A stretch of 64,000 bases of DNA from Ampullaceana balthica (lineage: Eukaryota; Mollusca; Gastropoda; Lymnaeidae): contig CALYLW010000322.1 in NCBI GenBank assembly GCA_944989445.1, forward strand, positions 217,723 through 281,722, in the 5' to 3' direction. The number at the start of each line of letters is the position of its first letter. Within the stretch, counting starts at the first letter, position 1. This document shows positions 57,901-64,000 of the stretch, piece after piece. Both the position numbers and the translations under genes were made by a program. The notes beneath the pieces were generated by a model, which did no database searches, was not told the origin of the DNA, and saw nothing but the letters and a program-made list of their open reading frames with translations.

Positions 57901-60900
57901 AAAATACTAACAGTGTGACTTAAATAAAAGTGTGCAAAATTGTCTAACTTGTTTCTTAAACTGCAGACAAAAAATCCTAAAATCACTTGCATTTCCGTGA
58001 TACACCCCTAAAAAAATAATGTCATTTTTTCATCATTGTTTTTTTTTATTAAAAAAAAATTAACATTAAATATTTTAAAATAAATTGTAGATTTAATTTC
58101 AATGAAAGTCAACAACATCGAAATGTCCAGGAATCACGTTTTACATGTAAAAAACATGAAAAATCTCGAAATACGATGCGATCTGCTAGACAATGAACGA
58201 CCAGCTGAGCTTACCTTGACGCTAAACGATGAAATTTTGATGAAAAGTGAGAGGAGATGTCTGAGTTTTGACATACCAGTTACAAAATGCAATTACTCCG
58301 GAATTTACAGATGTAATGTTGATTTCCTGGGCAGAAGAGCTGATGTTACTGTTTCGACCTCGATCTCCATTGTCTTTCATCCTTGTAAGTATTGTTTGAC
58401 ATTATTTAGTATTTTTAATCATCATCATCAGTCCCGTAACCGGAAGTTGGAGCATACATCTGTATGGTGTGAGATAATGAGGTCTGGCCCATATTCTAAT
58501 GCTTATCAGTCGGTTTGTAATTGGTGTGCAGCTAATGAATGATGCAAATATTTCCTTCCTGACAAGGAACGATACGCCATATTGATGTTTGGAGTCATCA
58601 CCGCTGAACCAAATTGTCTGCCCTTCGTCCGTTGATGTTTCACTAAACCCTGTCCAATGGACTTCGGCAAGTCCTATGATGTCCCAACTGTACCGTTGTA
58701 ATTCATGCTTTAGTTCTTTTTCTTTGTCCACACTGATAAAGGGTTCTCACGTTATAAGTGCGTATATTTATCCCTTCTCTGGAGTTCTTTTACTTTTCCA
58801 CACTGATACAGGGTTCATGTGTTCCAAGTGCCTATATTTATCGTTTCCCTAGAAAGCCTAATCGAGTCGGTTCCATATTTATAATTAACGCTCCCATTCT
58901 GATGACTTGCACTGGAGTGCGTTGTTGTTAATTCGTTCCTCGACCGATACGGCATGGATAACTTTATCTATGGGCTTAAAGACTTGGTGGCGCCCAGCTC
59001 CTCTCCAAGTCGTTTATTTGTGATCAGGGTTTACTCCTCTAGCTTTTCTCGAGATTGAGTATGACCGCAAGGCAGCGGAGATTTGTGCTCCGAGTTTTCC
59101 TTTTCTTATGTGAGCAGCGTTACATGGTTAATGATGTTCTATATTATCTATCTTATCTTATTTTATCTTATCTATACAGACGCTCCTTCTATGCAGAAGA
59201 TAGTTGCGTCCACAGACCTTGACAGATGATCTGTTGGCAAGTGATGCAGCATTCACAGGCCACGGCTTTGTGGGTTCCACGCATTACCCAGCCGCCTAAC
59301 TACATGTAGTGTAGTGTTAGGTAAACATTCGGAGCGGGGTGACTCAGGGATGCCCTAGGGGAACAAACCCTTGCCTTCACACGGATTCGAACCCGTGACC
59401 ATCGGTACGACAGTCCAGTGCGCACTGCCACTCGACCACCACGCACGTGGTTTTAAAGCACTATTGGTCCGATTAAGATTTTTAAGAAAGCTTATAGCTA
59501 AATTTAAGGCTAATAAATACTTGCATGAATAGGTCAACCTTAGATGACGCCTTTTTCGATGTATTTGAATGGAGATTTGATCTTATCTTTTAAAATTTCA
59601 ACTAAAAAAGAATTGCTTTAAGTTTTATGTGTTTTTTTTAAAGTCCGCCATCTTGGTATTTTTAATATATAGAAATGCATCAATTTTTGTATCTATATTA
59701 TATCCAAACTTTGTGAACTAATATTTTTTTCAAATCTATCCGATGTTTTTAAACGTAACAATTTATGAAAAAAAAACTACAAACCTGACTCACTTGACTT
59801 AATCACATAGCTCACATGACTGGCTCACTTAAATTACTCACATAGCTCACATGACTGCCTCCCGTGACTTACTCACATAGGTCACATGACTGGCTCACTT
59901 GACTTACTCACATAGCTCACATGACTGACTCCCGTGACTTACTCACATAGCTCACATGGCTGACTCCCGTGACTTACTCACATAGCTCACCTGTGTGACT
60001 CACCTGAATGACTCACATTACTGTCTCAACTACCATCTCTAGGATCGACAAACTTCTCACTTAAACCATCGGGCCCTGTGCGTCTCTCTCTCTGAGTGTG
60101 TGCATCTATTTATCTCTCTCATTTTTTCTTTATCGCTCTACATCTTTCTATATCTTTATATTTCTATTTCTCAAACTGTCTATCTCCGTTGAACTCTGTT
60201 TCCCCTGTCACTTTCTATCGCTCTATATGTGTCGAACTCTCTATCTCTGAATGACTCTAACTCTCTTTCTATCTCTCTCTCTCTCTCTGTCTGTCTATGG
60301 CTCACTATCTCCCAAAATCTTTCTATGACTCTGACTATCTCTCTGTCATTCAGTCTCTATCTCTTATTATCTATTCGTCTCTCTCTCCCTCTCTTTCTGT
60401 CTCTTTAATATATCATCAATTACAGACACTCCATTATTAATTTCTGGTCTAGCATTTTATTAAAGATTTAAATTTTGAAAGTAAATTGGTTTTAATTAGT
60501 TGAATTAGGAAATCCATGCCATGCTTTAATTCCAAAATGGGAAAAAGAGAATCCCCATGTCTCTTTTCTGGCATACGTCAAAAAGAAACTAAAAGAGTTT
60601 ATGATAGCAATACAGTATAGCTAAAGTAAAACTCTCGTGAACTGTGAATATTTTCTAGGGTTTTTTCTAAGTTTATTTTTGAATCACTTTTCTTAATATA
60701 TTTCCATGAGTATTTTCACGAATTTTTTTTATTTACTTAGATTTAATTTTATTAAAATTTGATTTTAGACCATTTCTTTGTCTATTTTTATTTACATGTA
60801 TCATATTGAAATGTAAAGGCTTTACCTTATACTGTGACGTAAGTAACATAAAATGTCTTTGTATTTGAATATAAATGAGTAATATACAGAACATATCGTT

Positions 60901-61204
60901 TGTCCGGACAGGTGGAAATGGTTCTGATATTGATAATTCAAGACATATTGTAGGTATGTTTGAACAAATACACAATATTTTTATAGCTCAATAATCGTTG
61001 CGAATGTTTACCTATTTACTTTATGAGTTTGGTTTAATAGCTTTTAATTATGTTTAAATTAATAAATAATAATTCAAAGATTGGCTTTCACAAATTGTTT
61101 CATCAGATAAGCGAAGACCTGATTGCTCTGGCAAGGACACCGAATTATCTGAGGGAAGCTGTTTTACATACTTCAAAGAAAGAGCTATCTTTAAAGATGC
61201 AGTG
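28104..61204 (+). CDS. Gene B: paralogous Ig/C-type-lectin receptor (3' end outside window)
   Basis: Exons: 28104-28176, 38876-38905, 39444-39514, 46303-46393, 54649-54882, 58091-58384, 60912-60953 and 61107-61204. They sum to 933 nt, an exact 311 codons. Order: signal peptide, short N-terminal exon, CTLD1 (three exons), Ig1, linker and CTLD2 exon 1. Splice phases and the lengths of the shared exons equal those of gene A. Introns reach about 10.7 kb. After 61204 the match to gene A stops at about 61523, where a Helitron-like end and a duplicated block begin. CTLD2 exon 2 is not found, so the downstream part is outside the window, displaced, or lost. Whether gene B is functional cannot be decided here. 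Confidence 0.78.
28690..30235 (+). mobile_element. RTE-like LINE, 5' region and endonuclease, 3'-truncated
   Basis: A non-coding leader (28690-29240) is followed by endonuclease-like reading on the + strand: WDIIGFAEVRWTGFGETST, HRYGVAILVRKEI, NLTIIQVYAPSSDHSDDNL and IIMGDLNAKVGP. Frames are broken. A partner copy lies inverted at 58400-59700. Located in the first intron of gene B. Confidence 0.8.
30285..31060 (-). mobile_element. hAT transposon remnant, C-terminal domain
   Basis: Minus strand near 30540-30610 reads ANLCERLFSSAGDIVNKTAH, the hAT dimerisation signature. Ends carry aatcgttaa-type repeats. A more decayed relative is at 49940-50665. Confidence 0.65.
32112..35730 (+). mobile_element. 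RTE-like LINE, near full length, with 11-bp target duplications
   Basis: Endonuclease (YLLGDFNARVGADQKAW, LVLTRRSDLASVLQTCSYHS), reverse transcriptase (IEHLRNGKAPGNDGIPAEVL, FVAFIDLTKAFDLVSRKGLL, FADDADLTSHSEIGL) and a C-terminal region (LRCLRRILHIKWQDKIK-like, RLWWLGHAGRM) occur in order. Direct repeats ttttgctgcat flank it at 32101-32111 and 35731-35741. The coding frame has several shifts. A SINE sits inside at 34783-35151. Confidence 0.9.
34783..35151 (-). mobile_element. tRNA-derived SINE nested in the LINE
   Basis: The minus strand carries ggtggtcgagtggtagcg and ggttcgaatccatg boxes. A ctcact target duplication occurs at 34777-34782 and 35152-35157. Removing it rejoins the LINE frame (VWNNAQLT with DRTKITVYQF). 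Confidence 0.88.
35886..36300. mobile_element. MITE with GGCCGTTTTGTC-type inverted repeats
   Basis: The left end has acaaaacggcccc motifs repeated (35886-35957). The right end has the inverse gggccgttttgacggg (36283-36300). The AT-rich interior has no coding. It interrupts the hAT pseudogene exactly between two conserved segments. Confidence 0.72.
37263..38655. repeat. 27-bp minisatellite, two subtypes
   Basis: 37263-38040: gatgtggtgatgtaagtcaa plus ggttaat, about 28 units, with an internal higher-order duplication (the ttaagattaatgatgtggtg variants recur about 270 bp apart). 38040-38655: gatgtggtggtgttggtcaa plus gattaat, about 22 units. False threonine-rich ORFs arise on the minus strand. 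Ends about 220 bp before exon 38876. Confidence 0.93.
38876..38905 (+). CDS. Gene B exon: short N-terminal segment
   Basis: A 30-nt exon between tattacag (to 38875) and gtaagt (38906), phase 1 at both ends, encoding ACKLPHTSMM. It contains one cysteine. It joins the signal-peptide exon to CTLD1 in frame. Small size makes it the least certain exon of gene B. Confidence 0.6.
39444..39514 (+). CDS. Gene B exon: CTLD1 part 1
   Basis: The exon follows ttttttcag (to 39443) and precedes gtaaaa (39515); phase 1 in, phase 0 out. It encodes ESRCFFLTYHREKYLDAR, the lectin N-terminus with its first cysteine and the A of the AxxxC motif, which becomes complete (ARTQC) when joined to 46303. Confidence 0.75.
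39571..40945. repeat. Tandem repeat of about 660 bp, 2.1 copies
   Basis: acatataagacgcattagtt, followed by ccctaataactcaagatcca, recurs near 39571, 40235 and 40873. Each copy contains several gggggccgggggccc blocks. In the intron after CTLD1 part 1; possibly a non-autonomous Helitron or similar. Confidence 0.8.
41214..41347. repeat. 67-bp tandem duplication
   Basis: gtgtccgtgtgag at 41214 and 41281, followed by ggggtatctaataaaataaa in both copies. Confidence 0.85.
41880..42190 (+). pseudogene. Helitron Rep fragment
   Basis: The + frame reads FNQFLNAGKLTHQFVVDAFF and KTAANRLKCVLINQSELIAE, then ILPSSF. This is the segment also present at 43735-43960 of the larger Helitron relic, so it is a separate fragment inserted beside it. 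Confidence 0.7.
42297..44718 (+). mobile_element. Helitron relic: Rep N-terminal region and 3' terminus
   Basis: In several frames on the + strand: MANVCLKCSALKWKGE, CCSSGKVKLPPILKPPEPL, VYYHPGPLHPVNAVDRKYLQ, LPSSFSGGLRYMHEYAQDGM, YVTKGSDAAMFAVANEMPNR and GRVYTVHPYNRDAFQMGLLL. These are the Helitron-like N-terminal domain and following region; the helicase half is missing. The 3' end gccgggtacttgccccCTAG at 44718, followed by T, fits a Helitron terminus. Frameshifts and stops throughout. Confidence 0.82.
42419..42815 (+). repeat. 69-bp in-frame repeat in the Helitron protein, about 6 copies
   Basis: Encodes SRKIRSATELPDQQKDLSKG with small changes, 23 residues per unit. Length divisible by three, basic/acidic composition. 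The repeat ended in a stop in the fifth unit. Confidence 0.88.
44970..45060. repeat. Short interspersed element (tatagcgctgtatcccag)
   Basis: tatatagcgctgtatcccag and gggctcacagcgctttacat recur at 15045-15090 and 48495-48545. Too short to classify. Confidence 0.6.
45072..45420 (+). mobile_element. Helitron-like 5' end fragment
   Basis: Starts with TCCTATATAATAAAAGGAC after an A. The next roughly 170 bp match 61524-61694. No 3' terminus was identified for this copy. It lies about 350 bp after the 3' end of the decayed Helitron, in the CTLD1 intron. Confidence 0.5.
45640..46000. repeat. Interspersed repeat family member
   Basis: Same family as 18965-19480: ttggatgacaatgcattgtt, atgcatttttagtttatctc. 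Confidence 0.6.
46303..46393 (+). CDS. Gene B exon: CTLD1 part 2
   Basis: The exon follows gtaacag (to 46302) and precedes gtaagt (46394); phase 0 in, phase 1 out. It encodes TQCQENGLVLARIYSNSQL and onward, a clear CxxxGxxLA lectin helix segment. The exon has no long ORF around it and is recognised by motif and phase. Confidence 0.78.
46680..48220. repeat. 47-bp minisatellite, about 30 copies, seeded in a LINE tail
   Basis: Unit ctcctcagcaatggctcccc plus acgtacctttgaccgccaga plus aggtgcg. The leader 46680-46830 resembles the 3' tail of the LINE at 6480-6660 (tcaatggacgat, gaccgccagagggtg). The GC-rich array gives false ORFs on both strands. Located just after CTLD1 part 2. Confidence 0.92.
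48230..48820. other. Intron sequence, one short repeat copy
   Basis: Only the tatagcgctgtattccagc element at about 48495-48545 and a short aataat run are recognised. Confidence 0.4.
48827..49051 (-). CDS. Unrecognised 74-codon open frame
   Basis: Minus-strand ATG to TGA-type stop, non-repetitive composition (NPPEQYQTEGSGLGKYAKEV). It could be a retrocopy fragment inside the gene B intron, a transposon piece or chance. No family recognised and no regulatory support. Confidence 0.22.
   Translation of the reverse strand: MSVALAHANPPEQYQTEGSGLGKYAKEVPRMCNGQTNTENVYWISWKIPNINRKISVFCQLLANHNITQVETNV
49060..49935. other. Intron sequence, nothing recognised
   Basis: AT-rich, no repeat or coding signature that I can identify. 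Confidence 0.35.
49940..50665 (-). mobile_element. Decayed hAT-like element
   Basis: Shares gttaacttttgaaaaattaa, gacaagtgtgttgacctta and ttttgacttccaattaatcg-like text with 30285-31060, and ends near ggcagccctaa. Coding is unreadable. Confidence 0.6.
50862..51790 (-). mobile_element. Non-autonomous Helitron-like element
   Basis: Minus-strand 3' end: the hairpin gcggcgtatgctacgccgc followed by ggggcgtCTAG and T (plus-strand actagacgccccgcggcg at about 50860). The interior includes the family seen at 13450-13990, with a tRNA-like segment. The hairpin motif recurs at 51360 and 51490. The left (5') end is not certain. Confidence 0.6.
51572..51645 (-). other. tRNA-Val-like relic
   Basis: The minus strand reads tgtagtgtactggttatcac, then cctgggttcaaatcccag. 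D-arm and T-arm are tRNA-like, but the acceptor and anticodon stems pair poorly. It sits inside a repeat shared with 13450-13990, so it is a SINE head or tRNA pseudogene, not a working tRNA. Confidence 0.55.
51917..51945. repeat. AT dinucleotide microsatellite
   Basis: Pure (at)n run of about 28 bp. Confidence 0.9.
52090..54030 (+). mobile_element. Jockey/CR1-like LINE, decayed, with internal 55-bp repeat
   Basis: Endonuclease N-terminus (IAGSETWLNPTIIRRNVN, LNFFRKDRSKSGEGVLLAIK, LNSAPLIVGCRYRPQT), then scattered pieces and reverse-transcriptase motifs near the end (FSKAFDKVTHFSVLKKLNYF, VRLFANDCIIYRAIKSEQ). The catalytic FADD reads FAND. Many stops. Different family from the RTE-like copies. 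Its 3' 280 bp are also in the duplicated block at 61694. Confidence 0.8.
52309..52693. repeat. 55-bp tandem repeat in the LINE endonuclease, 7 copies
   Basis: Units start with gttacactgaactcagcacc at 52309, 52364 and every 55 bp after that. The period is not divisible by three, so the frame shifts each unit. A unit encodes the end of the LNSAPLIVGCRYRP strand. Confidence 0.92.
54649..54882 (+). CDS. Gene B exon: CTLD1 part 3 with EPN motif
   Basis: The exon follows gtcgacag (to 54648) and precedes gtaaga (54883); phase 1 at both ends, 234 nt. It has WVGA, FMWLAD, WEEGEPNN, EDCVEIS, a cysteine in TTC and the terminal FLCMS. EPN is the loop motif associated with mannose-type binding in C-type lectins. 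The usual WND before the penultimate cysteine reads LSD, so calcium binding is uncertain. A second copy lies at 62596-62829. Confidence 0.87.
55060..55480. repeat. 19/24-bp minisatellite after CTLD1 exon 3
   Basis: Units agttagaagttgtgtgatt, and a longer form with gcagtg inserted, intermixed. The duplicate at 63007-63427 has the same order of short and long units, showing how recent the copy is. Confidence 0.9.
55740..56310. repeat. 31-bp minisatellite, about 18 copies
   Basis: Unit tctcatctctcaccatacct plus ctatgttgtaa. The partner array at 63700-64000 runs off the window and differs in unit order and variants. Confidence 0.92.
56560..56930. other. Gene B intron conserved with window start
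   Basis: Counterpart of 1-210 and 2673-2760. It contains the uninterrupted ggttagggttatgaaagatg site where gene A carries the hAT insertion, consistent with an empty site in gene B. Confidence 0.6.
56930..57485. repeat. 20-bp minisatellite, about 27 diverged copies
   Basis: Unit ggtgtgagaatgtctgtatt with frequent changes; intron upstream of gene B Ig1. Confidence 0.9.
57530..57850. repeat. Interspersed repeat family member, inverted
   Basis: acagtacattcgatcgatct, gaaacaatgcattgtcatcc: reverse orientation of 18965-19480 and 45640-46000. Confidence 0.62.
58091..58384 (+). CDS. Gene B exon: Ig domain 1
   Basis: The exon follows tgtag (to 58090) and precedes gtaagt (58385); phase 1 at both ends. 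It matches gene A Ig1 in length and pattern: EIRCDLL, then CNYSGIYRC with the extra cysteine. It begins with the same SMKVNNIE stretch as gene A. No core tryptophan. Confidence 0.86.
58400..59700 (-). mobile_element. RTE-like LINE 5' region, inverted relative to 28690-30235
   Basis: Minus-strand frame 58402-58731 reads ELQRYSWDIIGLAEVHWTGF and YGVSFLVRKEIFASFISCTP, the endonuclease start. The leader (58860-59140, 59450-59700) matches 28690-29240 in reverse, interrupted by a SINE. It directly follows the Ig1 donor of gene B. Confidence 0.8.
59150..59450 (-). mobile_element. tRNA-derived SINE nested in LINE leader
   Basis: The minus strand has ggtggtcgagtggcagtg and gggttcgaatccgtgtga, body gcgtggaacccacaaagccg-like, and a gataa-repeat tail (plus-strand ttatcttatctatacagacg). 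Same family as 9903-10150. Confidence 0.85.
59790..60410. repeat. Degenerate gactcacatagctcacatgactg array and CT-rich tract
   Basis: Gene B counterpart of the 13-bp array (3534-3835) and of the CT-rich flanks of the 38-bp array. No 38-bp expansion here. The CT tract includes a (tc)n run near 60275. Confidence 0.8.
60912..60953 (+). CDS. Gene B exon: 14-residue linker
   Basis: A 42-nt exon between cag (60909-60911) and gtatgt (60954), encoding GGNGSDIDNSRHIV. Same phase and length as gene A 6351-6392. Flanking intron sequence is also similar between the genes. Confidence 0.76.
   Translation: MEMVLILIIQDIL
61107..61204 (+). CDS. Gene B exon: CTLD2 part 1
   Basis: The exon follows catcag (61101-61106) and precedes gtaatt (61205); phase 1 in, phase 0 out. 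It contains TELSEGSCFTYFKERAIF, strongly like gene A 8396-8493. The next intron matches the gene A intron until about 61523 and then breaks off into a Helitron-like end. Confidence 0.78.
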
Positions 61205-61523
61205 GTAATTTCATTTAGAAACAATTTGAAGTATAACCTTTTTGACGATAACAGTTAATTTGTGGTCTAGAACAAAATGCATTAATGAGAGTAGGGAGGT
61301 GATAAAGCTTTTACATAAAATACAAAACACTCAATCAAATTGTTGGCTCCATATGGATTAAAACAAATTCAGAATTTTACAAAACTGTAAAAGCATTTTT
61401 TCCCGTTGTTGTTTTCACTGTAACCTTTTTCTTACATCCCGTTTCAATTTTTGTTCGTTTTTTTTTCTTTTCCTTTTTTTATCTTTACGTAACTATTTTC
61501 CTTGATATAGTATGTCTTATTTA

Positions 61524-61694
61524 TCTATAATAATAAAAGGCAATTTTCTGTCCCTTCTGTCTGATCCTCCATAGCGATTTGTCCCTCAAACACATATGAC
61601 TCCTTCAGCCAAGCATATTGAACACGTTTACGCGGACGTTCAAAACGAGTTATTTTTGGTGCAGTATTTCTTCACGGACTTTATTTTGAGTTAT
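61524..61694 (+). mobile_element. Helitron-like 5' end fragment
   Basis: Alignment of gene A and gene B introns breaks at an A|T site, after which TCTATAATAATAAAAGG begins: the TC start and AT insertion context expected of a Helitron. About 165 bp match the fragment at 45072-45250. It then switches at a tgga microhomology into the duplicated block. Confidence 0.6.
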
Positions 61695-64000
61695 GGAATC
61701 TAAGGTCCCTTAAAATGCCTTACATCACGGGATCCAAGATTTCTATTTGGGTAAAGAGCGAATTGTTGTAATTAATGGATCTTAATCAGCACAAATAAAG
61801 GGTAACTCAGGTGTTAATAAAGTAACTGCTATAGGTCCGTTACTCTTTTTAAATTATGTAAATGATTTACCCAACAACATCTCAACACGAAGAAAAGTTA
61901 GGTTATTTGCTAATGGTTGTATAATCTATAGAGCAATTAAATCAAAACAAGACATAAAAGCCCAGGCCAATTGATATTTCACCCGTCGACCATACGTGAA
62001 GGCGTTGGTGTTTTCCCCACGTTCCGAGGCCAACTCAGAATTTATTGATAAGATTTATGCGCATCTGTCCACCCAACATCGGTGTGGGTGCAGAGAAGAC
62101 GGGGAGAGGGGAGCGTTAGGTCGTGCAGGGCTCGTCCTACTATAAAATCCTACAATGTGATACACCTTGTTCACCGTAAGTCCCCTATGATTATAGACAC
62201 ACTGCCATGTTAAGATTATAAAGCCACGTTATTAAAAAATAACAGAGAAATTCTCTCTTTTATTAGTGATTACCTATCAATTGTGTCGGTTCATCTTATT
62301 TTATTGTTGTGTAGCTGAACCATGATATGTCGAGCCCTTAAGAGGGCAAAATTAAAATGTGTGTTATCAATAATTTTAGTATTGTCTCTAAGCAATAAAA
62401 GGTTGCGTCAAGTTTCCATTCGTACCATGAGACTTGGTTGTGTTCTTAAGAACGACTAGTATTTCTAAAATATAAAAATCTCTATTTTCAATATATAAGT
62501 AATAACCATTCAGTGCAATTTTAACTATAATGATAAACGCCATAATTGTTTTAAGATAAATTTCTATTTTGACTGCGTATCTTCATTGTCGACAGGAGCT
62601 AACGTCCAAACCGAATTGTGGGTAGGAGCCAGTGCTTTTGAACATGAAAGGCGTTTCATGTGGTTAGCTGACAACATGGAACTTGTGGAAAAATCTTCTC
62701 TTTGGGAAGAAGGAGAACCAAACAATAAGTATTATTTTGAAGATTGCGTCGAAATAAGCGCAAGTGATAGGCTGAGTGATACCACTTGTGCCATTGAAAA
62801 GAGGTTTCTCTGCATGTCAGTGCAAGACGGTAAGAATTTCAAATAATAAAAATAATATTTTCAAAAATTAAAGTATTATAGAAATGTAATAATGCTACGT
62901 AAAACCACATGCATTAGCCAAAGGTCTTTCTCATTAAAAGACAATAAACAACAACAAATAAGTAAATAAATTAGAAAGATTATGCTCCTAAGGAGGACTT
63001 GTGTTTTTATCGGAATTTGTAGAGTTATAAGTTGTGTGATTAGTTAGAAGTTGTGTGATTAATTAGAAGTTGTGTGCAGTGATTAGTTAGAAGTTGTGTG
63101 ATTAGATACAAGTTGTGTGATTAGTTAGAAGTTGTGTGCAGTGATTAGTTAGAAGTTGTATGATTAGTTATAAGTTGTGTGATTAGTTAGAAGTTGTGAG
63201 CAGTGAATAGTTAGAAGTTGTGTGATTAGTTAGAAGATGTGTGATTAGTTAGAAGTTGTGTGCAGTGATTAGTTAGAAGTTGTGTGCAGTGATTAGTTAG
63301 AAGTTGTGTGCACTGATTAGTTAGAAGTTGTGTGATTAGTTAGAAGTTGTGTGATTAGTTAGAAGTTGTGTGCAGTGTTTAGTTAGAAGTTGTGTGATTA
63401 GTTAGAAGTTGTGTGATTAGTTAGACTGTCAGATAAGTTCGAAAGTTTATGCAGTTATTTGCTTTGGGAATAGTCGAAATATTTGCACAGTGTTCAAGGG
63501 TGAGGTATGTTTAGACAGTTTTTGTAATGGCAACTGGTTGAAAGATGATGTCATAAGTTTAGTTCGGAAATTTTTTTTAAATTGTGTGTGTCATTATCAT
63601 TATATTCAGTCTTGTTGCAGTCGTTGAGGGGGGGGGGAGCATGAACACATCATCAGACGAACTTCACATTTGACTATCTTGAACGGCGGCCAATAATTCA
63701 TGCAACCTCATCTCTCACCATACCTCTCTGTTGTAATCTCATCTCTCACCTTATCTGTATGTTGTACTCTCATCTCTCACCATACATCTATGTTGTAATC
63801 TCATCTATCACCATACCTCCATGTTCTAACCTCTTCTCTCACCTTATCTCTATGTTGTAATCTCATCTCTCACCATACCTCTATGTTGTAATCTCATCTC
63901 TCACCATACCTCTATGTTGTAATCTCATCTCTCACCATACCTCTATGTTGTAATCTCATCTCTCACCATACCTCTATGTTGTAATCTCATCTCTCACCAT
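61694..64000 (+). repeat. Recent segmental duplication of 53747-56053
   Basis: From about 61694 the sequence repeats 53747 onward, with roughly 20 differences counted over 2 kb and almost no indels until a G-run (9 versus 10 Gs) and the 31-bp minisatellite. It carries a LINE reverse-transcriptase fragment, CTLD1 exon 3, the tgtgtgattagttagaag minisatellite and the start of the 31-bp array. The right end is outside the window. Confidence 0.9.
62596..62829 (+). pseudogene. Duplicated copy of CTLD1 exon 3
   Basis: Identical in length, splice sites and phase to 54649-54882. One visible residue change, MELEEK to MELVEK. It lies at an exact offset of 7947 bp inside a roughly 2.3-kb duplicated block. 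It would not join in frame to 61107-61204, because that exon ends in phase 0 and this one begins in phase 1. It is either an orphan exon, part of an alternative arrangement outside the window, or an assembly effect. Confidence 0.75.

Overview
The window looks like AT-rich, intron- and repeat-dense animal DNA, most likely from a pulmonate gastropod. That placement is an inference, based on immunoglobulin/C-type-lectin receptor genes with very long introns, tRNA-derived SINEs, non-LTR elements, hAT and Helitron relics, and a very high load of minisatellites. There is no bacterial-style coding. The real genes are strings of short exons, so the long open frames are nearly all tandem repeats or transposon debris.

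Two paralogous genes lie head to tail on the + strand. Gene A has lost its 5' end to the left edge. Its visible exons run from 3209 to 23734: Ig1, a 14-residue linker, a three-exon C-type lectin domain (CTLD2), Ig2, Ig3, Ig4, Ig5, a transmembrane exon, a 10-residue exon and a short cytoplasmic tail with a YTTI motif. Twelve exons join in one frame (739 codons including the stop). Gene B starts at 28104 with a signal peptide. It continues through a small exon, a three-exon CTLD1, Ig1, the same linker and the first exon of CTLD2, and then runs off the right edge. Overlaying the two copies gives a deduced complete architecture of signal peptide-CTLD1-Ig1-linker-CTLD2-Ig2-Ig3-Ig4-Ig5-TM-tail: a single-pass, multi-lectin, multi-Ig surface receptor. 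I know of CTLD+Ig and fibrinogen+Ig lectin-like defence proteins in snails, but I do not recognise this exact layout.

Region by region. 1-3208: intron of gene A holding a hAT relic (211-2672) that is itself split by a LINE piece. 3209-23734: gene A, with a 38-bp minisatellite (about 45 copies), an RTE-like LINE, SINEs, two small hAT MITEs, a second LINE and several minisatellites in its introns. 23735-28103: intergenic, with 33-, 90-, 20- and 22-bp tandem arrays and one unexplained cysteine-rich open frame. 28104-38905: first exons of gene B around a nest of transposons (SINE inside LINE inside hAT). 38906-54648: lectin exons separated by a decayed Helitron, a 47-bp minisatellite and other repeats. 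54649-61204: rest of CTLD1, Ig1, linker and CTLD2 exon 1. 61524-64000: a Helitron-like 5' end followed by a roughly 99% identical copy of 53747-56053, which contains a second copy of CTLD1 exon 3.

The two genes probably encode cell-surface recognition receptors. Expansion and contraction of intronic minisatellites, repeated transposon insertion and the recent partial duplication show that the locus is still changing quickly. All calls are by eye from sequence and translation; no search was run.
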